Shown here one piece after another: positions 53,665 through 64,000 of a stretch of 64,000 bases of DNA; position 1 is the stretch's first letter; each line of letters starts with the position of its first letter. Source of the DNA: Labyrinthula sp. Ha (Eukaryota > Sar > Bigyra > Labyrinthulida > Labyrinthulaceae); contig JAALGZ010000003.1 of the NCBI GenBank assembly GCA_015227615.1, positions 2,170,001-2,234,000 on the forward strand, written 5' to 3'. Under the pieces are notes generated by a model. The model was not told the origin of the DNA, did not search any database, and saw only the letters and a program-made list of their open reading frames with translations. The translations under genes were made by a program, and so were the position numbers.

Positions 53665-56600
53665 TTTAAAGAGAATTAATCATTTTGTGAAATCTCTGAG
53701 GTAAGTTTTGTTAACAGGACACAATTGTTATTATACCTATTGTTAATAGATCAAACTTTATAAGTATGAGAAAGAGGAGTCACAGATATTCGATGTTGCT
53801 GAGACTAAGATAAAATATATAACTCGTCAAGATTTCCCCTATGTATCTGTAAAAAATAATAGCTTGCTAAAAAGAAGACATTAGTTGTTCTTGATAAGTA
53901 ATCAAGAATATTAGGCAAAAATATAATTTATCTGTAAACGGTAGTTATATTTGTTAATACTTCTTATTGTAACTGGTTATTGTGTCTTGTCAAGATGATA
54001 GCTTGAGAACAGCAATTTTACGGTATGACGGTGGAAGGAACCACATATATATGAGCATGTATGACAAAACAAGATTATAGAGAACTATAAGTTGACTAAA
54101 GCCGTTAAAAATAAGGTACGACATTCTGAAATAAATAGAAAAACTTTTAAAAATTCCACACAGAAGAAAAACCTCGCTATTTAGCTTCGAAAATAATCTG
54201 GAAAAATTAACAGTTTCATACTTGATAACTAGTGACACAAGAAATTATCTTCAAGAGCTAAACTAAAAATCATTTTTTATCGCAAAAAATATATGGCTGA
54301 TGTCGTAGTAATTTTAAGTTTATTTTTTTCTTCATAAAGTTAGATGCAGATAAAGATAAGATACATATTATAATTATTAAGAAGTATGTATGTCTCAACC
54401 AGTCATGTTATTAACTTCAGCGAGACTTAAGAAATCTTATTCCACTCTACCTAAAGTATGAAAATTTCTTCTGAAACATCTATAATTTGCTATAATGTTT
54501 GAGCAGTTCTATACTTAGGAAATTCAATACTATTTAAGCTTACATTGGAGCTTCCAATCTCAGAACCATGTTTGATTGCTCTGATCCGGAACTCAGGGAC
54601 TACTGTATAATTCTACTGGGATACTTAACCTATGCAACTAGTTTATTAATAAAATTTGTTGATGTTTCTTAAGAGTCTAACCATTATTATTATATTATGA
54701 CTAGGTCAGTTTCTGGAACAATATCTATCGATCATATGTCTATAAGCAAGGACATTTCTTGATAGTTACTTACCTACCAAACCCTACTTGATCCAGATAA
54801 AACAACGCTAGATCAATCATTGAAAAGGACCATAATTTTGACAATTATGCTTAAAATAAATTTTAGAAGTTAAAATTTTATGCCATGAAAATGGAAGTAA
54901 AGTTATTAAGATGGATTTTCATTCCTGTAAACACCTCATGTGGGGTTTTACTGTGATTGAGCTTTGTAGAGCAAGTAAGTGATATATAGGTGTTTGTGGA
55001 ACCAATTGCACGAAATTATAGTAATACAACATTCAACGTTACATGATGATTAATCAATTGAAACAAAGAGATCTATTACCTTTTTCATAATTTATAGATA
55101 TGTATTTCCAATCTTACGGAATATTGCAATTCTCATAATTTGATACCTACTGAATGCGAACTTAGGATTCATATCAACTGCGTTGGCGGTATGGATTCTA
55201 CAACCTTTAGTGTTATTAAAGTATAGTAAGTTTAGATCTATACAAACACTAATAAATTTTAGTGCGCTATGGAAATCCGTGTACTAGCATTATGTAAAAC
55301 ATGCTGTCAGCAAATATTTTCGAGGGACAGAGTATCAATTTTAGCTTTGTCAGATTTGTTGTTGATACTTGTGCTCGTTATGGCTTCATGCATTCTCTAT
55401 GCTGAAGATTAATGTGTTCTTGGTTTTATTCTATAAATCTAAATACAGTAATGTTATTATCGATTTAGAACTATTGAATAAAATTAAAATATAGGTTGAT
55501 AAAAATCTTTGTTTTTTGCTGCTGCTTTTCATCAAACTTCCAAGATTTTGCCATATAACCTTTTCAAAAGAATCATGTTAATACTATTTAGACATTGTTC
55601 TGTTCAATGATTTCCCGAAGTGGTTATACGGAATATTATACTGTAATACTATTTTTTTCTCAACTATTGAACATAAGATCAACCCTACATAGTTTCTAAG
55701 AATTTTGTAGTTAGAGAGAAGTGCAAAAGGCTTTCTTACTTATTCAGTTCTTTGTTGCAACCTCTTGGTCTTATTGAAGTTGTCATTGTGTAAGATTTTC
55801 ATAGGTCTCTACTCTGCACGCACTTTTTATAGGAACGTAAATTATATTCGCTGAAGGTATATTGCTAACTAATTTCATATCGAATCGTATATAGAGTTTA
55901 TTATAAAATTATTGTAAACCTAGAATACCTTGGCACCGGTAACTTAGGTTGGAAATATTCTATTAATGATTCTATAAATAGAAACATAATCCAAGAATAG
56001 CCGGTGGGTTGCAAGAGTTGGATTTTCCAGCTTCAGAATTGGCTGTATTGATGATATTTTAACATGTTATTTGAAGTCTCAGGTTTGAGAGTGTCAAAAA
56101 TCGTATGAAAAATTGCCAGATAGAGATATCTACAATATGGAGAGTTCAGTAGTAAGTTGAAATTAAGAACCAGGTAGAAACCCAAAATATCTTAAATAAT
56201 ACCAGGAATTCAGTTTGTATTCTTGCAAGTATCCTAAATACTCCTAAGATTGCCACGAAAAACTCTGAGGAGTCTGGTTGTATATCGTAATTTCTTAAGT
56301 CCTTGGTACTCTCGCTGCAAATATTTTCTGGGTCTAACTGTGCACTTTATACGAACTATTGTTGCACCTAGAATCATGCGAATTCTTGTTTTGAATTTTA
56401 GGTAAGATTCGTCTATCAAAAGGAAATAGATCCTAGCAATGGACTTATATCAACTTCATTTAAGTAATTGAAAGGCTTCAATGGAACTATCACAGAATTA
56501 TTGAGGCGATCGCATTTCTCGATATATATCGTAAAATAAGTTAAACTTTCCCTATTTCAAGAAAATATCCATAAGCTGTAAAATCCGATAGAGCTTCTAG

Positions 56601-58898
56601 GGGAGTTAATTTAATGCATAAAGATTAGATCACAGCTCTGCTGTTCTGTGCTAAGTGATCTATGAAACTTATGAAGCTTAGTTGAGCTGAAATGATATTT
56701 TAATTACCAATCGCACCAAATCAATTGTAAGTATATCAAAATTGTGATATCTTTTATGAATACTTGCTAGTAAGTTTTAGATTCTTAATCCTCCGTGTGA
56801 GGACTAGCAAAACGGCATATAATACTGTTTCTTATATAAAAGCTATGATAATCATGTAACTGAAAGAAAAATAAGGCTCTACATAATTGTTTAACACAGA
56901 ATTCCAGTTGTCACAGGGGTGACAAGAAAGAGGAATATATATGCTAGAACGATGATATTTAGAATTTTAAACTGTAGGAAAGATGCTTACCGATGACAAC
57001 CATTTGAATAAACTCGATCTAGGGAATATAATTCCCTGAGCTTATTATTTTTTCTAATCTATTCATGGTAGCGTTCTGAGAGCATAACAGAGATATTTAA
57101 TTTCAGAAGAGAGGATAATTTAAAACTTATATATTTTCTTTTGGAAACAGACTTTTTCTAAATGCTCCTAAGCTAAAAGAATATATCCTGTTCAGTTACA
57201 GCTTCCTAAAAACAAGATTCTAAGGACTTGTCGTGTTAAAACCATATCTTTCTACGAAGTCCTAAGTGAAAAGAGAATCACGTCAGCCATTCATGACTCC
57301 TTCTGAACACTAGTTTCCGCTTTACTTAGTCGCGATCTCATTTCTTTTCCGTTCTAAAATCCAAAGAAATTGTCTTTTCGCGAACTCTTTTTTCTATTGA
57401 ATTCGTCCATTGGTTAGGTATTTATTACTCGAAGGCCTCCCTGTTCAGCATACACCTTGATCTAATGTATCTGTAAGAATTTTCTTCTCTTACAAGCTTA
57501 ATTCAAAGTAGTTTGTCAAAAGAGAACATACATTCAATAACAGTAAGTTTAAAAGTAGATGAATCGTTTCATCTTATGTACTCATCGAGCAAGTTTTTCA
57601 TAATTAAGCAGTTACATGTAGATTAGGCTATCAAATAAAACTTCCTCTAGAGGAACTTCAAACGCTACTGTGCTCTTCTCTATTTATTAACTTCAACCTA
57701 TGTTTAACCAATAAACTGGCAAGAAAAAATTCAATATTATCCTGGCTGCTCATATTGGCTATTTTCTTGAAAACAAACATAAATGATTTATGTACCATTA
57801 CAGAAAATCAGTTCTACGTCCTGAATAGTTTATGATTTACGAAACAAGTTAATATATCAAGAATAGAAAAATCAAAAAAAATAATTGCATAATTATTGTG
57901 GATACTTCTTCATAAGTAAGCACAAATAAACTAAAGGTACTTAGCTAATAAGCTAAAGAAAACCATGTACTAGAGCACAAGCAGGGGTGAGAATTAAGTG
58001 TTTTAATTTTCAACCCGTGCATAATTATACAAGCTACATCTTGTCTAAGAAGCAAGGCTTTATCTAAAAAAAGAAGACGTACCAAATTGAACATTTCTGT
58101 AAGCACTTATTGATTTTCATAAAGGGTGGTTCATAATGCGTGTCCATCAAGGGCACTTAAGTTACATGAAATGGAAGCGGTCTTTTTTGTTATTTATACA
58201 CGGCTGCTGAATATGGTCTAATGTGTTCAGAGTTCCTGAAGTTAATAAAACCTCCAGAGCACTTGTTATCACAGTTCATGAACCGAGTCATACTGCTAGT
58301 TATTAACTTGTATCAACCCTCCAAAATTTGGTTATGGTTTAGATGCTAAAATAGCAGATAAATCAGCAGCTTTACAGCCATAAAAAATTTATCAAACATT
58401 TTAAAGTATAGCCATTTACTATGGAATGTCAGCAAGTTAATCCGAGATCTTCTAAAATAGGACAAAGTCACGTTGAAGGTTCTAAGTTGTCGAGAAAAGA
58501 AATAAAAATGGTATGTAGCCTAACAAAAGTTTATAATTCTAAGGTTCTACAGAGTGGCAGTAGAATAGAATATTTCGTCACTTCGTAGGGTTAACGATTT
58601 AATAGTTCATAACGCACAAGTCTATTTTATCTACAATTGCTGCAATCTTAAGGAATTCGAATTCTAACAAGGGAACTTAGTTTTGTTTGCCATATCTTAT
58701 TATTAGTATCAAACTCTTTTCTTTTTTGAAAACTTATATCAATTTCTTTTAAAGATTGAGAAAACCACACGCATAGTTTATAACCTATCTTATTCATATT
58801 CGACAATTTTTTAGGTACAAAGATGCGAAAGTTCAGAACACTTTTTTATGTACCATCTCTTTCGGATAACTTAACCGACAAATTCTGTGAAATTCAAA

Positions 58899-58908
58899 TG
58901 CCCAAAAT
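58899..58908 (+). promoter_or_regulatory. TGCCCAAAAT motif upstream of the 59146 gene
   Basis: Exact 10-mer followed by TATTG and then a 60-bp A-rich leader up to an ATG at 58971. This suggests transcription starts near here. Confidence 0.35.
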
Positions 58909-59145
58909 TATTGAAAAAAAAACGCAAGAAATAAAACGATCAAATAACAAATACAATAGTAAAACAAAAGATGTCTAAGAAGGAAAGTTCATTTCAAATT
59001 TCTCATAACCCTAAAAATTCAAGCGCTTCCCATAAAGAATCCTTATGGTAAATAGATTTAAACTCTCCTTTCTCGTTGTTTGAAAGAGTTTCCCGCCTGT
59101 TGTTCAAGAATTGGGTTCGTTGAAACTTCTTGTATCATTGAGAAC

Positions 59146-59601
59146 ATGAAAACAACAAAAGAAGCTTCATTTGTTTTTTATACTGAATTTACTTATAGGG
59201 AAAAACTAACTAGAGGATCAAGTATTACGTCATCAAAATCTCAAATTAAGATGATTGAGAAAGAAATTAAGAAAAGAAAACAAGAATTTGGAGTTGAAGT
59301 TTTCGAACATATGAAATATAATGAAACAAATAAAACTCGTGCTGTTTTTCGAAAAGCTCAGATTGAAATTGAAGCTCTAGAATATGAAATTAAAGAGATT
59401 GAGAAGAAAATGAAAAAAATGAGGAATTCGGATACGCAAGAAGAAGACGAGGAGGATTTGGATAAGTTAGAAACACAAAGTTTGGGCAGTACTATCAGGC
59501 AAAATATTATTGCTCAATATGCAGAAGAACCGAAGATTTCTTTGAGAGAAAGATTATTTGCATCTTGCTTTGGAAGAAAAAATAGTGCTGCGTATTACTA
59601 A
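59146..59601 (+). CDS. Small coiled-coil protein, function unknown (first exon unresolved)
   Basis: 151 residues from the ATG at 59146. Residues about 15-90 are a basic amphipathic helix with KMIEKEIKKRKQEFGVEVFE and EIEALEYEIKEIEKKM, followed by an acidic EEDEEDLDKL stretch and a C-terminal RERLFASCFG segment. The F-G-V-E-V-F-E pattern after a charged helix recurs in unnamed protist proteins, but I cannot attach a name. An upstream ATG at 58971 opens a 26-codon frame (MSKKESSFQIS...) ending at a GTAAAT that could be a splice donor; no acceptor I tried gives an open joined frame, so the true N terminus may differ. Confidence 0.65.
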   Translation: MKTTKEASFVFYTEFTYREKLTRGSSITSSKSQIKMIEKEIKKRKQEFGVEVFEHMKYNETNKTRAVFRKAQIEIEALEYEIKEIEKKMKKMRNSDTQEEDEEDLDKLETQSLGSTIRQNIIAQYAEEPKISLRERLFASCFGRKNSAAYY

Positions 59602-59707
59602 GTACACTTTGTTTAATTTAGTTGTGAAATGTTAAATGTGACTGCTTAAAATTGACTATAAAAAGTTTATCAAACAGTTTTTTCCTTTTTTGTTCTCTTC
59701 TCTAACT

Positions 59708-59731
59708 CGATACTTATCTCGAAAAGTATCG
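59708..59731 (+). repeat. Hairpin with 8-bp perfect stem
   Basis: CGATACTT, loop ATCTCGAA, AAGTATCG. It lies between two plus-strand genes, about 105 bp after one stop and 115 bp before the next ATG. Could be part of a 3' end or a promoter. Confidence 0.6.
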
Positions 59732-59845
59732 CTCTCGTCTGGATTTCCTGAATATTGGTATTGAATTTGTCATGTCTACACGATATTTTATGTGAATTAT
59801 TTATGAAAGATTCGATATTTTGCGATAGCAAAAAAAGGAAAAGAG

Positions 59846-60889
59846 ATGAAGTTTCAAAAAGATCAAAAAGTTGGAATCAAGAATACGTCGAAAGAAGAAT
59901 TAAATGGAAAAGAAGGAATCATACAAAGTTTTGAAGAAGATAAAGGAAGATATCATGTTTATATTCCATCTCTTGGATCTATTATGTCATTAAAGCCAGA
60001 AAATCTATCAGCTGCTTCTTCTTCACCACCTAATTTCCAGAAAATTCTAGAAGAAATGAAAACAAAAGGTGCATTAAACTTTGCGAAAGAGAAAGGAAAA
60101 GTTGCATCCGATGAATTTAATGTGTTTCTTGGCAAGAATGCTTCGTTCTTTGGAGTGGAAACAAATCAACTCGCAATTGGGTTGGCAGTGATTTACTTGA
60201 TGCTTTACTTCACTTATGGGTTTCTTAGAGCAAATATAAATTTGTTGATCATTTTCTCTGGACTAAAAATGATTTTTCCTGTTTTAAAGGCAAAATATAG
60301 AGGAGATAAAATGGAACTCTTAAAATCATGTGCGTTTGCTCTTCGAGATGGTACAAAGAGGATAATTAGTGATTATGCAAAAGAGATAAAAATTTTGAAT
60401 CGTCCGCATGGACTAAGTGAAACCGAAAATACCTTGGCATTGGCCTCATTTTTTCTTCTTGTTGCTTTCTTGTTTTATCCAAGTGCTGGATCAAGAGGAA
60501 ACCAAGATTTTGATGTGGCAAATTTTATGTCAGATTATCAGAATCAAAATCTTGAAAAGAGTTTTGAGTTTTATAATTTGGGATTTCAGGATGGCCAAAA
60601 TGGAGAGAAAAAAGGTTTGGATGAGTTTAAAGTTATTTTTGAAGCTGCAAATATTGAGGAAGATTCTGATGATGGTTTTGATTCTTCGCAATATTTGGAA
60701 AGAGAAAGTGGATCTGGTGGATTTGGATTAAGCAAGATAATTCCACTTTTTATTGGTGGAAGATTCGTTTACACTTTGGGACAGACACCAGATGGATGGA
60801 GTAAAGATCTTGCATGGGCGCAGTTTCAACAGATGGAGCTTTGGAAGAAAGCACTTCTAGTCTTCAGTTTCTCCAGATTATTTTTTTAA
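59846..60889 (+). CDS. Membrane protein with SH3/KOW-like N-terminal domain
   Basis: 347 residues from the ATG at 59846 (AAAAGAGATG). Residues about 1-55 (QKVGIKNTSKEELNGKEGIIQSFEEDKGRYHVYI ... KPENLSA, quoted in parts) match the small beta-barrel pattern N-G-x-x-G-x-V-x-x-F-x-x-x-x-x-R-Y-x-V ... KPxNL seen in many protist and algal proteins. Hydrophobic segments near 105-125 and 127-145, another near 205-222, and a weak C-terminal one (about 330-347) suggest a multipass membrane protein. Between them is an acidic, Gly/Ser-rich segment (about 225-300). Probably an internal-membrane protein. I do not know its function. Confidence 0.75.
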   Translation: MKFQKDQKVGIKNTSKEELNGKEGIIQSFEEDKGRYHVYIPSLGSIMSLKPENLSAASSSPPNFQKILEEMKTKGALNFAKEKGKVASDEFNVFLGKNASFFGVETNQLAIGLAVIYLMLYFTYGFLRANINLLIIFSGLKMIFPVLKAKYRGDKMELLKSCAFALRDGTKRIISDYAKEIKILNRPHGLSETENTLALASFFLLVAFLFYPSAGSRGNQDFDVANFMSDYQNQNLEKSFEFYNLGFQDGQNGEKKGLDEFKVIFEAANIEEDSDDGFDSSQYLERESGSGGFGLSKIIPLFIGGRFVYTLGQTPDGWSKDLAWAQFQQMELWKKALLVFSFSRLFF

Positions 60890-63800
60890 GTCCCTAAAAT
60901 ATTTTTTAGTCAGTTTGCATGTTTGTAGTTGACATTTTTTTTTAGAAAATCTAGTTAGATCAACCACCCATTGAGAACAGGCTATTTGCATGATGCGGCC
61001 GCGGTTTAATTGTTTCTAAGCATTTACGAAAAAAAATATAGCAAAAGGTGATGACTTTAGTTTTCGGGTAAAATGGTTATTTGAAATCAATAATCAAGAC
61101 TGAAATAAATTTATTAGTGGAATCCATGTATTCGTAATATATAAAGGGCCTATTTTTGTATGAACAGTGACAAGAATAGATTACTAACTGTTTGGGATCT
61201 TTTATTGAAAGCAAGCTACATTTCATGAAAACAGGATTAGAGAAATAGCTAGTCATTCGCTGAGCACAGTATTCCTGGTTTAATTAGCGCTTAAAATATT
61301 TGAAAGGTTCTCATCTCTTCCACAGTTCATTGCTTTTTCTGATTTTCTTATCTTAATAGCCTTGCATATGATGGGGTTGAATAATAGGAGGGATTATTAT
61401 GAGAATTGCCTAAACAATAAAAATATTAAGTGAAATAATGAGACAAACAGATCCTCAGAAGTGTCCATTAATCGATAGAGGCTGGTGGGAAACATATTAA
61501 CAAGAGCGTCAGACTTAAACTATTTAGGCTGAATTCAGAAACTTGAAAATGCCTGTCTTGTCATTGAGGCATATTAATGCTTTCAAAACTCGTGATGAGA
61601 TAGAGTGTGATTGAGAGCCCATCGTGTATTATGAACATGAGAGAGGGTAATTTTCCGTAATGATTGTCATTCAGTTCCATTAAACCTGCATTGCACATTT
61701 ATAGTTGCATATGCGTCCATCAAAAGTGCTGTGCTCTATTTTTTCAAGTCAAACCAGAACATTTATATCCTTTCAGTGTAAGACTCAACTTTATGCCACT
61801 TATAATTATTATCAATTGCTATCAGTCTCACCATTTGGAGATTGGAGAAAGATGTAGTGCCCTAAAGAAACTATAATGGGCATCCTTTACAAGGAGATTA
61901 CTCTGCTTCTAGAGGCTATTTGCTAATTGGGGTTTTCTGGGAAACAAGTACTATGCTAGTTTTAAGCGAAGCCGAATGGTGAATAGAGGAGCATTGTTTA
62001 GCGAAAGTAGTTTTTAAAAGCCTTAGTTTAATTAAACATCAACATTTTATGGCTGACCCAGCAGCTATTGTACTAATATATTCGAGCAAAAATATCTAAA
62101 TAATTTTAAGTACCTATTAGCTGCTAAAATAATATATTGTACTTAACCCCGGGCAATAGTTAATATTTTTTCTTGAAGTCTCAGAATTCATTCCTAAAGC
62201 TCTACAACATAATCGAGGGCTACTTACAATGTAAAGCTGCCTGAACAAATGTTGAAATTGTTCAACATTTGAGCTCAATCTAAAGAATAGGGATGTATAA
62301 ATTCAACAGAAGGTAAGATGAATGTAATTTTATACTTCCAGTTTTCCCAGTATAAGTTTAACGAGAAGTCTTTTACTAATGAATGATATTATGAATATGC
62401 TATGAATAACTAAGAGAAAATAACTTACCAGAGAAAAATCATATTTTAGTGTTTAAACTGATCAAATGAAAAACTATAAAACAATTCTACTCTTTTTTCT
62501 ACTAAACTCTTGTGAGGTTGAAAATTTAAAACGAAACAAAGCCAGGATATTGATATTTTATTTTTATTAATTTTATTGATAATAATGAGTAATTCAAGCA
62601 GAACATGTTTGACAAAGTCAGAAAAGGTGTTCAGCCGAAACTAAGAATATATAGCTTGACTCATTCCAAAATGTACTCTCAGTTCTGGAGTTAGTAAGAA
62701 GAATTATATTGTTAACTTAAACTTAAAAAAAGTTTTAACAAGTACTTCATACATCATTATCATCCAAAAATCATTTCAATCACAAATCCCCAGGTGCTTT
62801 CTCAGGTAGAAATTTTCTTATTGACTCAATTTCCAAATTATCCAAAATAATTATTTATAAATAAATAAACCAGTACACAAAATGAAATATCGACATAGAA
62901 ACTAAATATTTGACTTTATCAAGTACACCAGAAACAGCTAAGATACAAGAAAAGAAATACATTTGTGAAGGCATTTAGCATTCTACACATTCAAAATAGA
63001 GAACACACGCAACAATTATATATTTAACTTAAGAGCAATCTATCTTTGACCAAGTTGTATAATTTCAAGAGTAAACGGAAGAAAATTATTTAGGTGATAC
63101 AACAAAGAGCAATTGTGTAGAATTCTGTGTATAGAAAAACGCCAAAAGCAATGAAGGATTTATTTTGTAGAATGCATTAAGTTTAATTTTGTTCAAGGAG
63201 ACGTCCAACCCAACCGAATAATGAATGTGCAATTTCATGACACAAAGCTGTGGAGAAAAATAATATATATATTCTATTCAATCTTAGGCTAATTTGTTTT
63301 TCAAAACTTTGTTTAAGCTTCCTAGCTCTTACCTACAATAATTTAGATGAATTCTTATCTGAAACTAAAAATCAAACTAGGATAGAGTTGATAACATTTT
63401 TTTCATATATATGCCGGTGGAAGGTAAATACGAAGGAATTCAAGAAAATATGAGAACAAAGAATCAGGTAAAATGAATATTGCTTAGCGCTAGTTGAACA
63501 CCGCACCCAAAGAATAGAAATATTATCTCAACAGAGTGCAATAGAGTCATTTGTATACTTTAAGGAGTTATCAATTTCACTCGGTTAATATTTAAGTGAA
63601 TTGCCTAGAATTATTGTTATTGTTTATACTTTCCAGTAAATGTTTATATTATGATCTTATAAAATTGTGGTCAATTTTGGAACTGGGTTTATGCTATTTT
63701 CCTGTATACTAGTTAATCTAGAGATAACGTTTTTTTCTAGATGTTTCAATTCTTCAATTAAATTTTAAATACTGACTCATTGAAAACTAATTACTAGGCG

Positions 63801-64000
63801 CTTCATTGTGTTAATAATCCTTATTTTTTCATTCTCCAATCACATATTCAATTTGTTAATTGCACCAAATATTGGTCCCATAATCGCGTCAGCATCATTT
63901 TATTTTTTCTGTATATTTTGGACTAAAAAGACCTGTTTTTTCATTAACCTCATCATTTCCTGGATTTGTTTTCAGCCACCTGGACAATAATTCCATTGTA
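60890..64000. other. Gene-free stretch to the end of the window
   Basis: AT-rich with chance frames of 60-70 codons only. A perfect 11-bp stem with a 4-nt loop lies at 62246-62271. A gene may begin beyond the window. Confidence 0.5.
62246..62271 (+). repeat. Perfect hairpin, 11-bp stem and 4-nt loop
   Basis: CAAATGTTGAA-ATTG-TTCAACATTTG. Isolated in gene-free DNA. Confidence 0.75.

Larger units (their letters stand above)
50630..59145. other. Gene desert, about 8.5 kb
   Basis: The longest gene-free stretch here. AT-rich, with frequent ATATAT and TTTTT runs and only short frames. A strong hairpin lies at 51781-51840. A 139-codon ATG-started frame at 53245-53664 (minus) is listed separately as doubtful. 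Near its right end a TGCCCAAAAT motif and an AUG at 58971 probably belong to the leader or first exon of the next gene. Confidence 0.5.

Noticed and set aside
1-64000. CRISPR arrays, bacterial operons or Shine-Dalgarno sites
   Set aside because: No regularly spaced direct repeats are seen, and gene content, introns and leaders are eukaryotic.

Overview
The window is nuclear DNA from an AT-rich unicellular eukaryote (protist). Evidence: eukaryote-only genes (ribosomal protein eL14, an SRPK-type kinase, a ROCO GTPase, an ABCC transporter, a class-3 lipase), a G3:U70 tRNA-Ala, a Ty3/gypsy-type retroelement, AUGs preceded by A/CAA-rich leaders, and GT-AG introns. TAA, TAG and TGA all end genes, so the code looks standard. 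The three introns I can place are only 29, 29 and 30 nt long. I cannot name the species.

Layout. 1 to about 6300: the 3' part of a GC-richer Ty3/gypsy element with reverse transcriptase, RNase H, integrase and chromodomain regions, then an MT-A70-type adenine methyltransferase domain, and a probable 3' LTR. The coding part is broken in a few places. 8.0-14.1 kb: a small proline-rich membrane protein, an acidic protein with an N-terminal PP1-docking-like motif, and on the minus strand a full-length ABCC transporter with a decayed first ATPase site. 18.4-24.0 kb: a tandem pair of EGF-like/7-TM proteins, two more members of the small membrane-protein family, and a katanin/Vps4-like AAA protein that has lost its catalytic acid. 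27.2-32.9 kb: secreted lipase, LRR-ROCO GTPase, and an endonuclease/exonuclease/phosphatase-fold enzyme. 39.5-41.7 kb: two unknown convergent genes. 44.3-47.1 kb: eL14, SRPK kinase and tRNA-Ala(AGC). 49.5-50.6 kb: a spliced coiled-coil gene. 59-61 kb: a small coiled-coil protein and a membrane protein with an SH3/KOW-like N terminus.

Between these compact islands, where neighbours can be 20-100 bp apart, lie gene-free stretches of 1-8.5 kb with no recognisable content beyond short hairpins and low-complexity runs. Nothing suggests operons or shared pathways, so genes are best read one by one. An exact 10-mer, TGCCCAAAAT, recurs just upstream of several start codons and is a candidate core-promoter or initiator element.

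Strongest points for follow-up: the retroelement with an embedded MT-A70 methyltransferase; the uniform ultra-short introns; the EGF-7TM tandem pair; the catalytically dead AAA protein; and the recurrent promoter-like motif. All calls come from reading the sequence by eye. No database search was possible.
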